From: Arthrobacter sp. 131MFCol6.1
Lineage (GTDB): Bacteria > Actinomycetota > Actinomycetes > Actinomycetales > Micrococcaceae
NCBI RefSeq assembly: GCF_000374925.1
Contig: NZ_KB895547.1
Coordinates: 161,726-225,725 of the forward strand
Direction of reading: 5' to 3'
Length of the DNA stretch: 64,000 nt
Positions within the stretch are counted from its first letter, which is position 1; each line of letters begins with the position of its first letter. A program made the translations under genes and the position numbers. Below the pieces are notes generated by a model. The model ran no database searches. It was not told the DNA's origin and was given only the letters and a program-made list of their open reading frames with translations. Below, piece after piece: positions 18,079 to 26,969 of this stretch.

Positions 18079-18234
18079 GATGTCCCCACAATCGGTCAAA
18101 CGTTTCGTCGCGAGCTTCCAGCCTAGGAGGCCAAGGTGAACACCAGTTGACCGTTCGCTGGGAATCCGGTGACCGCGGGGAACTGAGCCGGCGGGTGGGG
18201 GGACCTGGCCGGGACCGGGGAACTGAGCCGGGTT

Positions 18235-19053
18235 TTAGGGCAGCCGGACGCCGAGTTCGGCGAGCTTGGACTCGAGGATCTGGGCGACCCCGTCGTCGTC
18301 GAAGTGCGGGGCCTGCCGGCCGGCGGCCCGGATCGCTTCCGGGTGGCCGCTGGCCATCGCGTAGCCGTGCCCGGCCCAGCGAAGCATCTCGATGTCGTTG
18401 GGCATGTCCCCGAAGGCCACCACGTCCGCGGCGCCGATGCCGAGGGACGCCGCATATTCAGCCAGGGCGACGGCCTTGTTCACGCCGGGCAGGGAGAGCT
18501 CGAGGAGGGCCATGTTCGGCGCCGAGTGCGTCGCGGCGGCCAGATGGGCGACCGCGGGCGTGACCTCGGCCAGGAACTCGTCGGCGGTCCCTTCGCGGAC
18601 AATGGCCAGGAACTTCGCCACGGCGTCACCCTCGGTGAGGGTGGTGTGAAGCGGGGCCGGGGTGAATTCCGCGAGCAATTCGCTCGAGCCGTTTTCGATG
18701 AAGCCCGGTTCCAGATGGAAGCCGGTCAGGGTTTCGGCGGCAAACAGCGCGGACGGACGCAGCCGCTTGATGATGCGGCGGACCTCGAACATGGCGTCGA
18801 GCTCCAGTGTCCGCGCCGAGAGCAGGCGGTCCGCCTCGAGGTCCCACACGACGGCGCCGTTGGAGCAGATGACCGTTCCGGTGTGCCCCAGCTGTTCCTG
18901 CAGGGGGTGGAGCCAGCGCGGCGGCCGTCCGGTGACGAACACCAGTTCCAGCCCGGCGTCGCGGCAGGCGTGGAACGCGCGGACGGTCCGGCCGCTGATT
19001 TTGCCGTCATGGCCGAGGATCGTTCCGTCAATGTCACTTGCTACCAGCCGCAT
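18235..19053 (-). CDS. Cof-type HAD-superfamily phosphatase
   Basis: The 272-residue protein has HAD motif I in VASDIDGTIL (nucleophile and acid/base Asp), motif II in VFVTGRPP, a cap of the C2B type in the middle and motifs III/IV near AVALAEYAASLG and VVAFGDMPNDIEML. Relatives dephosphorylate sugar phosphates, FMN or pyridoxal phosphate. The true substrate cannot be inferred. Two copies of GGGGAACTGAGCCGG (at about 18177 and 18217) lie just beyond its stop codon. The 172 bp upstream hold no gene I can support. Confidence 0.92.
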   Translation of the reverse strand: MRLVASDIDGTILGHDGKISGRTVRAFHACRDAGLELVFVTGRPPRWLHPLQEQLGHTGTVICSNGAVVWDLEADRLLSARTLELDAMFEVRRIIKRLRPSALFAAETLTGFHLEPGFIENGSSELLAEFTPAPLHTTLTEGDAVAKFLAIVREGTADEFLAEVTPAVAHLAAATHSAPNMALLELSLPGVNKAVALAEYAASLGIGAADVVAFGDMPNDIEMLRWAGHGYAMASGHPEAIRAAGRQAPHFDDDGVAQILESKLAELGVRLP

Positions 19054-19225
19054 AGTGCCAGTCTACGTGCGCCGGGACGGTGGCCCTCGCGGCCGCATTC
19101 GCCGAGGTGCGTGCCGAGATCGCCGGACCGCGTCGGGTTCGCCGGACATTCACGGCGAACTGGGGAGGTTCCGGCGAGCCCGACGACGGCGACGGGCGGC
19201 AGGTGGGCGGCAGGTGGGGGCGGGC

Positions 19226-19738
19226 TCAGTGACGTTCGAAGATGCCGGTCAGCGTTCCCCGGCCCAGGGTGTGCCGCGACAGCTTCGCTTCCAGGCTGCC
19301 CGGAGCGGTGTGCTCGTTGAGTCCGGACGGTGCGATGTCGAGCGCGTGGACGGTGATGACGTACCGGTGCGGTCCGTGTCCGGGAGGCGGCGCGGCACCC
19401 AGGTAGCCGTGGAACCCGCCGTCGTTCTTCAACTGGATGGCACCCGGGGGAAGGAGCCTGCCGCCCTCGGCGCCCGCTCCTGCCGGCAGCGAGGTGACGT
19501 CGGCGGGGATGTCCAGCACGGCCCAGTGCCAGAAGCCGCCGCGGCCCGGGGCGTCGGGGTCGAACATGGTCACTGCGTAGCCCTTGGTGCCGGCCGGGAC
19601 GCCTCTCCAGCTCAGCTGCGGGGATTCGTCCTGGCCGCCGGCGCGCATTTTGCCGCTGCGCTGGGCAGCCGGGAGCGTCTGGCCGTCCGAGAAGGATTCA
19701 CTGCGGACGGGGAACACCGGAACATCGTGGCGTGTCAT
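19226..19738 (-). CDS. YbhB/YbcL (PEBP, Raf-kinase-inhibitor-like) protein
   Basis: A 170-residue phosphatidylethanolamine-binding-fold protein. The ligand pocket motifs are DESPQLSWRGVPAGTKGYAV, the DPDAPG loop and FWHWAVLDIP, with GPHRYVITVHALD later. Bacterial members bind small anions or lipids; no enzymatic role is settled. The start at 19738 is the first Met of the conserved region; the frame continues upstream into the sugar kinase gene. The gap from that kinase is 13 bp, so the two share a transcript. Confidence 0.9.
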   Translation of the reverse strand: MTRHDVPVFPVRSESFSDGQTLPAAQRSGKMRAGGQDESPQLSWRGVPAGTKGYAVTMFDPDAPGRGGFWHWAVLDIPADVTSLPAGAGAEGGRLLPPGAIQLKNDGGFHGYLGAAPPPGHGPHRYVITVHALDIAPSGLNEHTAPGSLEAKLSRHTLGRGTLTGIFERH

Positions 19739-19751
19739 GGTTGCCTTCCAC

Positions 19752-20711
19752 TCACTGCAGGGGCTGGGCCCCCATTTCCATCCGTGCCAGCTCCGCGCGC
19801 GTGGGCGGGTTCGCGCCGGCGCGGGACACGGTGACCGCCGCTGCCCGTGAGGCATGGGCGAGGAGATCGCGGAGGCTTTCGGCGGAAAGTTCGCGCAGGC
19901 CCTTGCGGTTTTGTGCCCCGTCCAGGCCCAGATCCACCACGCCGGACAGCAGCGCGGCCATGAAGGAATCCCCGGCCCCGACGGTGTCGGCGACGCTGAT
20001 CTCGGGGGCGGGGAACTGCGCCTCACCTGCGGCGTTGATGCCCCATGGCCCCTTGCTGCCGCGGGTCACCACCACCATTGCCGGCCCTTCGGAGCCGCCC
20101 AGCGCCTGCCAGCGGCGGGCCGAGTCCAGTGGGTCAACCCCCGGGTAGAGCCATTCGAGGTCCTCGTCGGAGGCCTTCACAACGTCCGCGAGGCGCACGA
20201 ACTTTTCGGCCTGTCCGCGGGCGTAGTCCACGTCCGGGATGATGCTGGGACGGCAATTGGGGTCAAAGCTGATGGTGGCGGACGGGTGGGCACGCTCGAC
20301 GGCGGCAAACACCTCGGCGGCGCCGGGCGCCAGCATGGTGGCGATCGAACCGGTGTGCAGCAGCGTGGTTCCCTGGAGCAGGAACGGCAGGCGCGCCGCG
20401 ACGCCGGGAAGCTCCCAGGCGAGGTCGAACGTGTACGTGGCGGCGCCGGCGTCGTCGATCAGGGCGGCGGCCACACTGGTGGGCAGCTCGTCGGGTCCCA
20501 CCGGGAGCAGCACGGAGCTCGACTTCAGGTGCGCGGCCAGGGCCTCACCATAAGCATCGCGGCCGTAACGGCCGATGAACTGGACCGGATGGTCCAGCCG
20601 CGCCAGACCCACCGCCACGTTGAGGGGGCTGCCGCCGACATGGGCCTGGACGCCGGAGGACCGCTGGACTACATCAACCAGCCCCTCGCCAATAACTGTG
20701 AGCATGACCAT
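19752..20711 (-). CDS. PfkB-family sugar kinase, fructokinase-like
   Basis: The 319-residue ribokinase-fold enzyme has an N-terminal substrate motif VGGSPLNVAVGLARL and the C-terminal ATP/anion-hole signature VADTVGAGDSFMAALLSG with the catalytic Asp. It probably phosphorylates fructose or a related free sugar; the family does not allow a firm choice. Starts at 20711 (MVM) or 20705 (MLTVIGEG) are equivalent. It leads a two-gene transcript with the PEBP protein and stands convergent to nothing. The rhodanese-fusion gene lies upstream on the same strand. Confidence 0.9.
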   Translation of the reverse strand: MVMLTVIGEGLVDVVQRSSGVQAHVGGSPLNVAVGLARLDHPVQFIGRYGRDAYGEALAAHLKSSSVLLPVGPDELPTSVAAALIDDAGAATYTFDLAWELPGVAARLPFLLQGTTLLHTGSIATMLAPGAAEVFAAVERAHPSATISFDPNCRPSIIPDVDYARGQAEKFVRLADVVKASDEDLEWLYPGVDPLDSARRWQALGGSEGPAMVVVTRGSKGPWGINAAGEAQFPAPEISVADTVGAGDSFMAALLSGVVDLGLDGAQNRKGLRELSAESLRDLLAHASRAAAVTVSRAGANPPTRAELARMEMGAQPLQ

Positions 20712-20807
20712 ACTCTGCCAGAGAATGCGCTCCGGTGCCGTGTGTTGCGCGCACCGCCCGCCTCCGGCGTGCTGGCGTCGCTGCCGGCGATGCCGGGCCG
20801 CCGGCGC

Positions 20808-22169
20808 TCAGGCCGCGGTGGTGTCCAGCGCGATCCCGGCGGACGCGGCGTGGGCAAACCTGGCGTCGATGTGGACCACGTCCCGGCCTGCCCGCTGCAG
20901 GAGGCTGGCGGCGATCCCGGCCCGGTACCCGGAACCGCAGTGCACCCAGAGTTTCCCGGCGGGAATGTCCCCCAGGCGCAGCAACAGCTCGTGCAGCGGC
21001 ACGTTGACCGCCCCCACCACGCGGGCGGCGGCGAATTCGTCGGCCCGGCGCACGTCCAGCACGGTGTCCTCGGGCGCCCGGCCGGCGAGCACGCCGTCCC
21101 AGCCCACGCGCGGGTAGGAGGCGAGGCGGGCCTGCGGGGCGAGGGCGTGCGGCTCGGTTCCGACGGCGGCGTCGGGGGATTCGATGCCGATCCGGGAGAG
21201 GTCGCGGATGGCGCTCTCAATGTCTTCCCGCGAGCCCACCAGGGTCAGCGGTTCGCCCCACGGCAGCACCCAGCCGAGATAGGTGGTGAAACTGGAGCCG
21301 GAGCCATACTCGAAACTGACGCTGCCCTTGAGGTGGCTGTTGGCGAACGCCACGCGCCGGCGCAGGTCCACCACCCACTCGCCGGCGTCCAGGCGCCGGG
21401 TGAGTTCGGCGGCATCCAGCGATGCCGGAACGGCCAGCTCCGCAGCGACCGGGCCCCGGACATTGGCCGGACTCATGTGCGCGTAGTAGGAGGGGTGGTC
21501 CGTGAGGTTGGCGATGAGCTGGCGGACGAAGTGGTCCTCATCGGGGTCCGTCAGGGCGTGGTTCGCGGCGAGCTGCTCGCCGATGGTGGAGGACCGGGCG
21601 CCACTGGCGGGTCCGGAGGAGCAGAACGAGCCGAATCCGTGGGTCGGGAACAGCGCGGCGTCAGGGCCGGCCTCGGCGGCGAGGCGCCGGACCGAGGCGT
21701 ACTGGTCGTGGGTCAGGCCAACCGTGTCCGCCTCGGCAACAAGGTCCGTGCGGCCCACCGAGCCGTACAGCAGGCTGCCGCCCGAGAAGACGGCCTGCTT
21801 CGCGCCGTCGTCCACGATGAACGAGAGGTGGGTATGCGTGTGGCCCGGCGTGGCGACCGCCCTGACCGCAAGCGAGCCCACGCGGACCGTTTGGCCGTCG
21901 GTGACGGGAGTTCGCTCGAACCCGACGGCGTCGGCGGCGTTGACGAGATAGCTTGCGCCGCGGGCGCGGGCCAGGATCAGCCCGCCGGTGATGTAGTCAT
22001 TGTGCATGTGCGTTTCGGCCACGTGCGTGATGGCTACCCCGGCGTCACGGGCGGCCGCTTCGATGCGGTCCGTGTCGCGCTGCGGGTCGATCGCCAGCGC
22101 CACCGAGCCGTCGTGGACCAGGTAGCTGCGGTCCCCGAGCTGCGGGGTCTCGATGACGATGACTTCCAT
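20808..22169 (-). CDS. MBL-fold/rhodanese/rhodanese fusion, CstB-like persulfide-processing protein
   Basis: 453 residues in the same order as staphylococcal CstB: an MBL domain (1-230), a rhodanese-like domain without Cys (about 250-340) and an active rhodanese (360-453) with WVHCGSGYRA (Cys about 411). The MBL part has THMHNDY (His54, His56), PGHT (His110) and GFGSFC with Cys about 183, matching the second functional Cys of CstB. CstB oxidises persulfides to thiosulfate. Unlike ETHE1/CstB-type dioxygenases, the TGD iron ligand is SGG here (Gly131), so dioxygenase activity is uncertain. It lies 30 bp downstream of the small rhodanese gene, under one operator. Confidence 0.85.
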   Translation of the reverse strand: MEVIVIETPQLGDRSYLVHDGSVALAIDPQRDTDRIEAAARDAGVAITHVAETHMHNDYITGGLILARARGASYLVNAADAVGFERTPVTDGQTVRVGSLAVRAVATPGHTHTHLSFIVDDGAKQAVFSGGSLLYGSVGRTDLVAEADTVGLTHDQYASVRRLAAEAGPDAALFPTHGFGSFCSSGPASGARSSTIGEQLAANHALTDPDEDHFVRQLIANLTDHPSYYAHMSPANVRGPVAAELAVPASLDAAELTRRLDAGEWVVDLRRRVAFANSHLKGSVSFEYGSGSSFTTYLGWVLPWGEPLTLVGSREDIESAIRDLSRIGIESPDAAVGTEPHALAPQARLASYPRVGWDGVLAGRAPEDTVLDVRRADEFAAARVVGAVNVPLHELLLRLGDIPAGKLWVHCGSGYRAGIAASLLQRAGRDVVHIDARFAHAASAGIALDTTAA

Positions 22170-22199
22170 GGTCCCTCCGGTGAGGTCAGCCCGGTAAGG

Positions 22200-22502
22200 T
22201 CAGCCCCGGTTGACGGGGTGTCCCTCGTCCTGCCACTTCATGATCCCGCCGGTGACGTTGACGGCGTCGTATCCCTGGTCCTCCAGGTAGGTGGCGGCCT
22301 GGGCGCTGCGGCCCCCTGCGGCGCACATGACGTAGACAGTGCCGCTGGCCGGAACCTCGGCGAGGGACTGGACAAACCGTGAGAGCGGGATGCTCCGGGC
22401 GCCGGGAACGCGGACGGCGACGTATTCGTCCTCCTCGCGGACATCGATGATTTCGGTGGCGTCGCCCAGGGCGGCCAGGTCCTTGACGGAAATGCTCTTC
22501 AT
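22200..22502 (-). CDS. Single-domain rhodanese
   Basis: The 100-residue rhodanese has the active-site loop VMCAAGGRSAQAA (Cys near residue 60) and the entry motif EIIDVREEDEY. It carries sulfane sulfur as a Cys persulfide and probably passes it to, or takes it from, the downstream MBL-rhodanese fusion. It is first in a two-gene operon, with a palindrome resembling CsoR/CstR operators 52 bp upstream of its start. That makes persulfide or copper control likely; no such regulator gene is in the window. Confidence 0.92.
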   Translation of the reverse strand: MKSISVKDLAALGDATEIIDVREEDEYVAVRVPGARSIPLSRFVQSLAEVPASGTVYVMCAAGGRSAQAATYLEDQGYDAVNVTGGIMKWQDEGHPVNRG

Positions 22503-22554
22503 GCCTGTTCCTTTCGCGGGCGCCAGACGGCCCGGCGCGCGTATTCCAGCTCAA

Positions 22555-22580
22555 TCATGATACCCCTTGGGGTATCATGA
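22555..22580. promoter_or_regulatory. 26-bp palindrome, candidate CsoR/CstR-family operator
   Basis: Arm TCATGATACCCC (22555-22566) is the exact reverse complement of 22569-22580, separated by two bases (TT). The core ATACCCC-n2-GGGGTAT fits the known operator form of the CsoR/CstR group (TAC, G/C run, GTA). It sits 52 bp before the rhodanese start and 61 bp after the nhaA stop, so it serves the rhodanese operon. The rest of this 139-bp gap shows no other signal. Confidence 0.8.
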
Positions 22581-22641
22581 CCCTCCGGACGGCCCCTCCC
22601 GCCACACCTCCAAATATAGCCCGTCGGCCTGGCCTGCCAAT

Positions 22642-24015
22642 CTAGTCTGGGCGGCCCTGCTGGTAGACGTCCGGGATGCCGTCGTGGTCCGAGTCGACCT
22701 GTTCGGCCTCCTCCGCCCGCCGGTACTGCTGGTTGCGTGTCCGGAGCACCGTGGTGGCGAGGAGCGCGGCGAGCAGGGAGGCCGCGAGGATCCCCACCTT
22801 CGCGTGGTCTTCATGCGCAGTGCCCTGGCCGAAGCTCAACTCGGCCAGCAGCAGCGAGACCGTGAAACCGATGCCGGCCAGGATCGAGAGGCCGAAGACG
22901 TCGATCCACTTGAAGGACCCGTCCAGGCGCGCCCGCGTGACTTTGGTAATGAGCCAGGTGGTGCCGAGGATCCCGGCCGGCTTCCCGGCAACCAAGGCCA
23001 CGATGATGCCCACGGCCACGGGGTCCGTCAGGGCGGCGCCGAGGCCCTGCAAGCCGCCTATGACCACCCCGGCGGAAAAGAACGCGAACACCGGGACGGC
23101 GATCCCGGCCGAGATCGGGCGGAACCGGTGTTCGAAAATCTCCGCCAGGCCCGGGCCGGCTTCCGGCCCGCCGCTGGCCTCCGACCGTTTGACGGGAATG
23201 GCAAATCCGAGCAGGACCCCGGCTACGGTGGCGTGGATGCCTGATGCGTGCACGAGTGCCCACGTTGCGAAGCCGAGCGGCAGCAGGATCACCCAGGCTG
23301 CCGCTGCGTGCGTGCCGAAGAACCGCCGGTATTTGTGCGCCAGGAACGTGTAGAGGCCCAGCGGGAGCAGGGCCAGCAGGAACGGCTCGGGGTGGAGTTC
23401 GCTGGTGTAGAAGATCGCGATGATGGCGATGGCCAGGAGGTCGTCCACGACGGCGAGGGTCAGCAGGAAGATCCGCAGCGCACTGGGAAGGTGGGAACCG
23501 ATCAGCGCCAGCACCGCGACGGCGAAGGCGATGTCAGTGGCGGTGGGAATGGCCCAGCCGTGCAGTGTCTCGGGACCGGAGAGGTTGACGGCCGCGTAGA
23601 TGAGTGCCGGAACGGCCACACCGCCCACGGCGGCGGCCACCGGAACCACCGATTTGCTCGGCTGGCGCAGGTCGCCGGCGACAAACTCGCGCTTGAGTTC
23701 GAGCCCCACCAGGAAGAAGAAAATGGCCAGCAGGCCGTCGGCGGCCCAGGCGCCCAGGCTCAGGTCCAGATGCCAGGGGGCGTAGCCGACGGTGAAGTCG
23801 CGCAGCGCGAAGTAACTTTCCGAGGCCGGGGAGTTGGCCCAGATGAGGGCCACCATCGCCGCGGCGACCAGCAGCGCGCCGCCCACGGTTTCCTTGCGGA
23901 GGATCTCGCCGATCCGCAGGGCCTCGGCGTAGCTGCCCCGGCCGAAGATGGTGAGGCGGGGCGGCGAAGGCGGATGCGGTGAAGGGGGTGTGGGCGAAGG
24001 GGGCAGGGCGCTCAT
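22642..24015 (-). CDS. nhaA: Na+/H+ antiporter NhaA
   Basis: A 457-residue, roughly 12-helix antiporter that expels sodium in exchange for protons. The family's ion site is visible as [15 protein letters not shown] and [14 protein letters not shown] (the paired Asp), plus [17 protein letters not shown] [14 protein letters not shown] near residue 100. A Pro/Ser-rich cytoplasmic head (residues 1-20) and a charged C-terminal tail ending in [13 protein letters not shown] are extra to the E. coli protein; the tail resembles a short calcium-loop motif (DxDxDG) of unknown relevance. It ends 61 bp before the palindrome of the rhodanese operon and is probably transcribed alone. Confidence 0.96.
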   Translation of the reverse strand: MSALPPSPTPPSPHPPSPPRLTIFGRGSYAEALRIGEILRKETVGGALLVAAAMVALIWANSPASESYFALRDFTVGYAPWHLDLSLGAWAADGLLAIFFFLVGLELKREFVAGDLRQPSKSVVPVAAAVGGVAVPALIYAAVNLSGPETLHGWAIPTATDIAFAVAVLALIGSHLPSALRIFLLTLAVVDDLLAIAIIAIFYTSELHPEPFLLALLPLGLYTFLAHKYRRFFGTHAAAAWVILLPLGFATWALVHASGIHATVAGVLLGFAIPVKRSEASGGPEAGPGLAEIFEHRFRPISAGIAVPVFAFFSAGVVIGGLQGLGAALTDPVAVGIIVALVAGKPAGILGTTWLITKVTRARLDGSFKWIDVFGLSILAGIGFTVSLLLAELSFGQGTAHEDHAKVGILAASLLAALLATTVLRTRNQQYRRAEEAEQVDSDHDGIPDVYQQGRPD

Positions 24016-24154
24016 GGGATCCTCAAAATGGGGTCGACGGAACTATGCCGACCAGACTTCCCGGCGCACCTGCGCTCCAGTCTATTCGCTTTCGAGGGCC
24101 AGCGGATGCCGTCAGGGACGCCGGCAGGCGGGCCGGCCTGGCGACACCCGGATT

Positions 24155-25051
24155 TCAGACCAGCAGCTGCTGCACGAGTTCACGGCATTTCCGGTACGCG
24201 GGCGCCTTCGGATCGATGAGCGCAAAGTGGTCGCCCGGGACCTTGAGCAACTGGACGGGCGCGCCGGCAGCCTTGGCTGCGCCGGCGTAGGTCTCGGACT
24301 GGCTCACGGGGACGGTATCGTCCTCCGTACCGTGAACGGCATATACGGGCACGCCCAGCGGCACCGCGCTCATGGGGTCCGCAAATTTATGCCGTTTGGG
24401 ATATTTCTCCGACGAGCCGCCCAGGAAGTTGCTGACGGCGCCGTTGCTGAGGTTGAGCCGCTCGGCGGCCGCGAGGTTGAGCACCCCCGACTGACTGACG
24501 ACGCCGGTGAGCTGCACCGCGCCGTCGTCGTCGCCGCGCCGCAACAGCTGGCGGTCCGCGTCCGGGGCTCCGAGCCCGGCGAGCCGGCTGCGTCCCGCCG
24601 CCCAGACGGCGAGGTGACCGCCGGCCGAGTGGCCCAGGGCCACCACGCGGTCCAGTCCCAGCCCGTGCTCGTCGGCGAGTTCACCGAGCTTGTCGATTCC
24701 GGCCAGGACGTCGGCGAACGTGTTGGGCCAGCCTCCGCCGTTGCCGGCCCGCCGGTACTCCAGGTTCCAGGCTGCCATGCCGTGCGCGGCGAGGTCCTTG
24801 GCGAGGGGCTCCCCCAGTTCTGCGCCGTACTGCGAACGCCAGTACCCGCCATGGATCACCACCACCACACCCTTGGGGGCGGCAACCTCTGGGAGGAAGA
24901 GCTCCCCCCACTGGCTGGGGTCCTCGCCATATTGGTACTTGTGCCTCTTCACAGCGTCCTCCTTGGGGCCCGGTGAACAGGCGGCGGAGACTGCCCCCAG
25001 AGTCACCGCCGCTGCGGCCGCGATCATAGTCCGCCGCCGCATTTCAGCCAT
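24155..25051 (-). CDS. Alpha/beta-hydrolase, probable exported lipoprotein
   Basis: The 298-residue hydrolase has an N-terminal signal of lipoprotein type (RRRTMIAAAAAVTLGAVSAAC, Cys near 25), then the oxyanion motif VVVIHGGYW, the nucleophile elbow GHSAGGHLAVWAA, a late Asp (GTEDDTVP) and His in VPGDHF. This is the carboxylesterase/arylformamidase-like layout. An ATG at 25042 (MRRRTM) is an equally good start. It lies about 140 bp upstream of nhaA on the same strand and opposite to the (p)ppGpp synthetase. The natural ester is not known. Confidence 0.85.
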   Translation of the reverse strand: MAEMRRRTMIAAAAAVTLGAVSAACSPGPKEDAVKRHKYQYGEDPSQWGELFLPEVAAPKGVVVVIHGGYWRSQYGAELGEPLAKDLAAHGMAAWNLEYRRAGNGGGWPNTFADVLAGIDKLGELADEHGLGLDRVVALGHSAGGHLAVWAAGRSRLAGLGAPDADRQLLRRGDDDGAVQLTGVVSQSGVLNLAAAERLNLSNGAVSNFLGGSSEKYPKRHKFADPMSAVPLGVPVYAVHGTEDDTVPVSQSETYAGAAKAAGAPVQLLKVPGDHFALIDPKAPAYRKCRELVQQLLV

Positions 25052-25258
25052 GTGCTGAGCCTACCTTGGGCACCAAGCGGCCCCGCGCAGGCCCAGCATG
25101 TTGCCTGCCGCCTCTGCAGCGCCCTTGCACACCGCCTCATGGCGGCGCCCCGTGCCGGCTGCCTGCGGGCCGGTGCCGCTGGTGCGGAAATGCCGGCGGG
25201 CATGCCCGGCGGTGACCGCCTGCGGTCCGGTGTCGGTGGTGCGCCGTAAGCTGGAGCC

Positions 25259-26365
25259 ATGGCGAGCAACTGGGACCGTTTGGACGTGAGCCTGCGCGAT
25301 TCCGTGCAGGAGAACGTGGAGTTGTACGAGCGGGTCCGGCCTGCCCTGAAGCTGGTCACCCGGGAGGTGCTGCTCACGCTGCGGACCATGCTCAAGGACA
25401 CCGAGGTCACGCCGTTGTTCGTCACCGGACGCACCAAGACCGTTGAATCCTTCCGCGAGAAGATTTCCCGCACGGAGGAACCGCTGGAGCCGGGCGGGCC
25501 ACCTCTGCTGAAGTTCCCGGACCCGTTCCGGACCCTGAATGACATGGTGGGCATCCGCGTGATCACCAAGCTGCCGGCGGAAAACGCGGTGGTGGCCAAT
25601 CTGGTCAAGCGCCAGCGCCAGCTCTTTGACTGCCGGGGGGACCGCGAAAAAGACATCGGCTCGATCGAGTCCGGCACGTACGGCTACTCCAGCCGGCACC
25701 TGATCCTGCGGACCATCCAGAACGAGGCCGTCAAGGACTACCAGCTGGCCTTCAACCCGGACGTCGCGCCGAACGGCAGCTACTTCTTCGAGTGCCAGAT
25801 CCGCACCGTCTTCGCCCACGCCTGGAGCGAGATCGAGCACGACATCCGCTTCAAGGCCGAAGACCCGCGGGCCTGGACCCCGCACTTCGACCGCCAGTTC
25901 ACCGCCACGGCCGCCATGCTGGAGACCGTGGAGAGCGCGTTCTCGGACCTGCACGAACGCTACGAGGAGGTCCGCGGCTACTGGGATATGGACGGCGAAG
26001 GTGCCGCGCCGCTGACCCCCAACCGGATCCGCGACGTCTGGCGGACCCTGCTGCCGCACGTGGACCGGAAGGTCGACGACGACTGGGGCTGGGCCGCGGA
26101 GCTCATGGCCGCACACGGCCTCAACCAGACCATGCAGCTCGCCGGGCTGCTTAGCGCCAACAGGATCACCGAGGTCCGCAAGGCCCTGGACCACCGCTAC
26201 TCACCGGGCCCGGACCGGCTGCTCGATGACCTGCTGCTGTGGCAGTACGGCACCGAACACATCGAGCTCACCGCCGAGCCGGCCGACGCCGTCCCGCACC
26301 CCCGGCGCGACAGCCTCCTGCGGCGGCTCAAGCAGATCGAACGGTACCGGCTCACCCAGGGCTAG
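25259..26365 (+). CDS. Stand-alone (p)ppGpp synthetase, RelA/SpoT domain
   Basis: The 368-residue protein holds one RelA/SpoT synthetase domain (residues about 50-215). Motifs GRTKTVESFREKI, MVGIRVIT, ESGTYGYSSRHLIL and FECQIRTVFAHAWSEIEHDIRF are all complete, so transfer of pyrophosphate from ATP to GTP/GDP is expected. There is no HD hydrolase domain and no TGS/ACT region. It is longer than classic small alarmone synthetases: about 150 extra C-terminal residues look helical, with no domain I recognise. It is transcribed alone. It should be an additional alarmone source next to the housekeeping Rel, which is not in this window. Confidence 0.9.
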   Translation: MASNWDRLDVSLRDSVQENVELYERVRPALKLVTREVLLTLRTMLKDTEVTPLFVTGRTKTVESFREKISRTEEPLEPGGPPLLKFPDPFRTLNDMVGIRVITKLPAENAVVANLVKRQRQLFDCRGDREKDIGSIESGTYGYSSRHLILRTIQNEAVKDYQLAFNPDVAPNGSYFFECQIRTVFAHAWSEIEHDIRFKAEDPRAWTPHFDRQFTATAAMLETVESAFSDLHERYEEVRGYWDMDGEGAAPLTPNRIRDVWRTLLPHVDRKVDDDWGWAAELMAAHGLNQTMQLAGLLSANRITEVRKALDHRYSPGPDRLLDDLLLWQYGTEHIELTAEPADAVPHPRRDSLLRRLKQIERYRLTQG

Positions 26366-26540
26366 CGCGCCTGCCTGCAACTGCGGCTGCCCTCTGCCTC
26401 CACCGATTCTCCCCACCTTTGAACCAGGGACGCCGGGATTCACCGGCGGTTCGGCCCGACACGCCGGGCGCCGCCCCAAAAGTGGTGGATTTCAGCGCCA
26501 GCGGGGCGGAACTTCGATGGGCGCGGACGGCGGGGGCGGC

Positions 26541-26825
26541 CTACGCGTGGGCGTAGGTGAGGCAATCGGCGTTGTCGACCCCCGGGCCCACGTGAACTTC
26601 GGACGCCTTGCACATCAGATGGTCGTTGTGGGTGCACTCGGTACGCTGGCAGGCGCCGACGTCGGCCAGCACCTTGGGGAGCCCGCCGTGCACCCCGATG
26701 TCGATGAAGGTCGCGCAGGAGGCGTGATCTGCGGCGCCGCCGACGGTAATGGCGGCCGCGTTGCAGTGCGAGTGGTCATTGAAGGAGCAATTGCTCACGC
26801 TGCAGTCGGCTACGTGCGTCGTCAT
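26541..26825 (-). CDS. DUF1540 protein with two Cys-rich repeats
   Basis: This 94-residue protein holds two copies of the DUF1540 pattern, each with four Cys and one or two His: CSVSNCSFNDHSHCNAAAI ... CATF, and CQRTECTHNDHLMCKASEV ... CLTY. The spacing suggests a metal site (zinc or similar) in each repeat. ATG 26825 follows GGAGGAAATCC, a strong site. No function is established for the family. It is monocistronic, between the (p)ppGpp synthetase and SulP. The 175 bp after its stop hold no feature I can support. Confidence 0.88.
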   Translation of the reverse strand: MTTHVADCSVSNCSFNDHSHCNAAAITVGGAADHASCATFIDIGVHGGLPKVLADVGACQRTECTHNDHLMCKASEVHVGPGVDNADCLTYAHA

Positions 26826-26969
26826 TGGATTTCCTCCAAGCTCCGGCCACCCCGGACGGGCGGCGCCGTAAATCCACCGTAGGCCGCACCCAGGCAAACA
26901 AAAAGACCCAAACGCATGACCTAATACCGGCCCGGACGGGTGCCTGCCAGTTGTCCGTGGGAGTTACAG

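Noticed and set aside
19854..22382. 842-codon open frame on the + strand
   Set aside because: It runs antisense through the PfkB and CstB-like genes. Its translation is Gly/Arg/Val-rich with no domain, while both minus-strand genes have complete family motifs. It is a high-GC shadow.
22555..22580. Terminator of nhaA
   Set aside because: The palindrome has only a two-base centre and no T-run, and matches the CsoR/CstR operator form instead.
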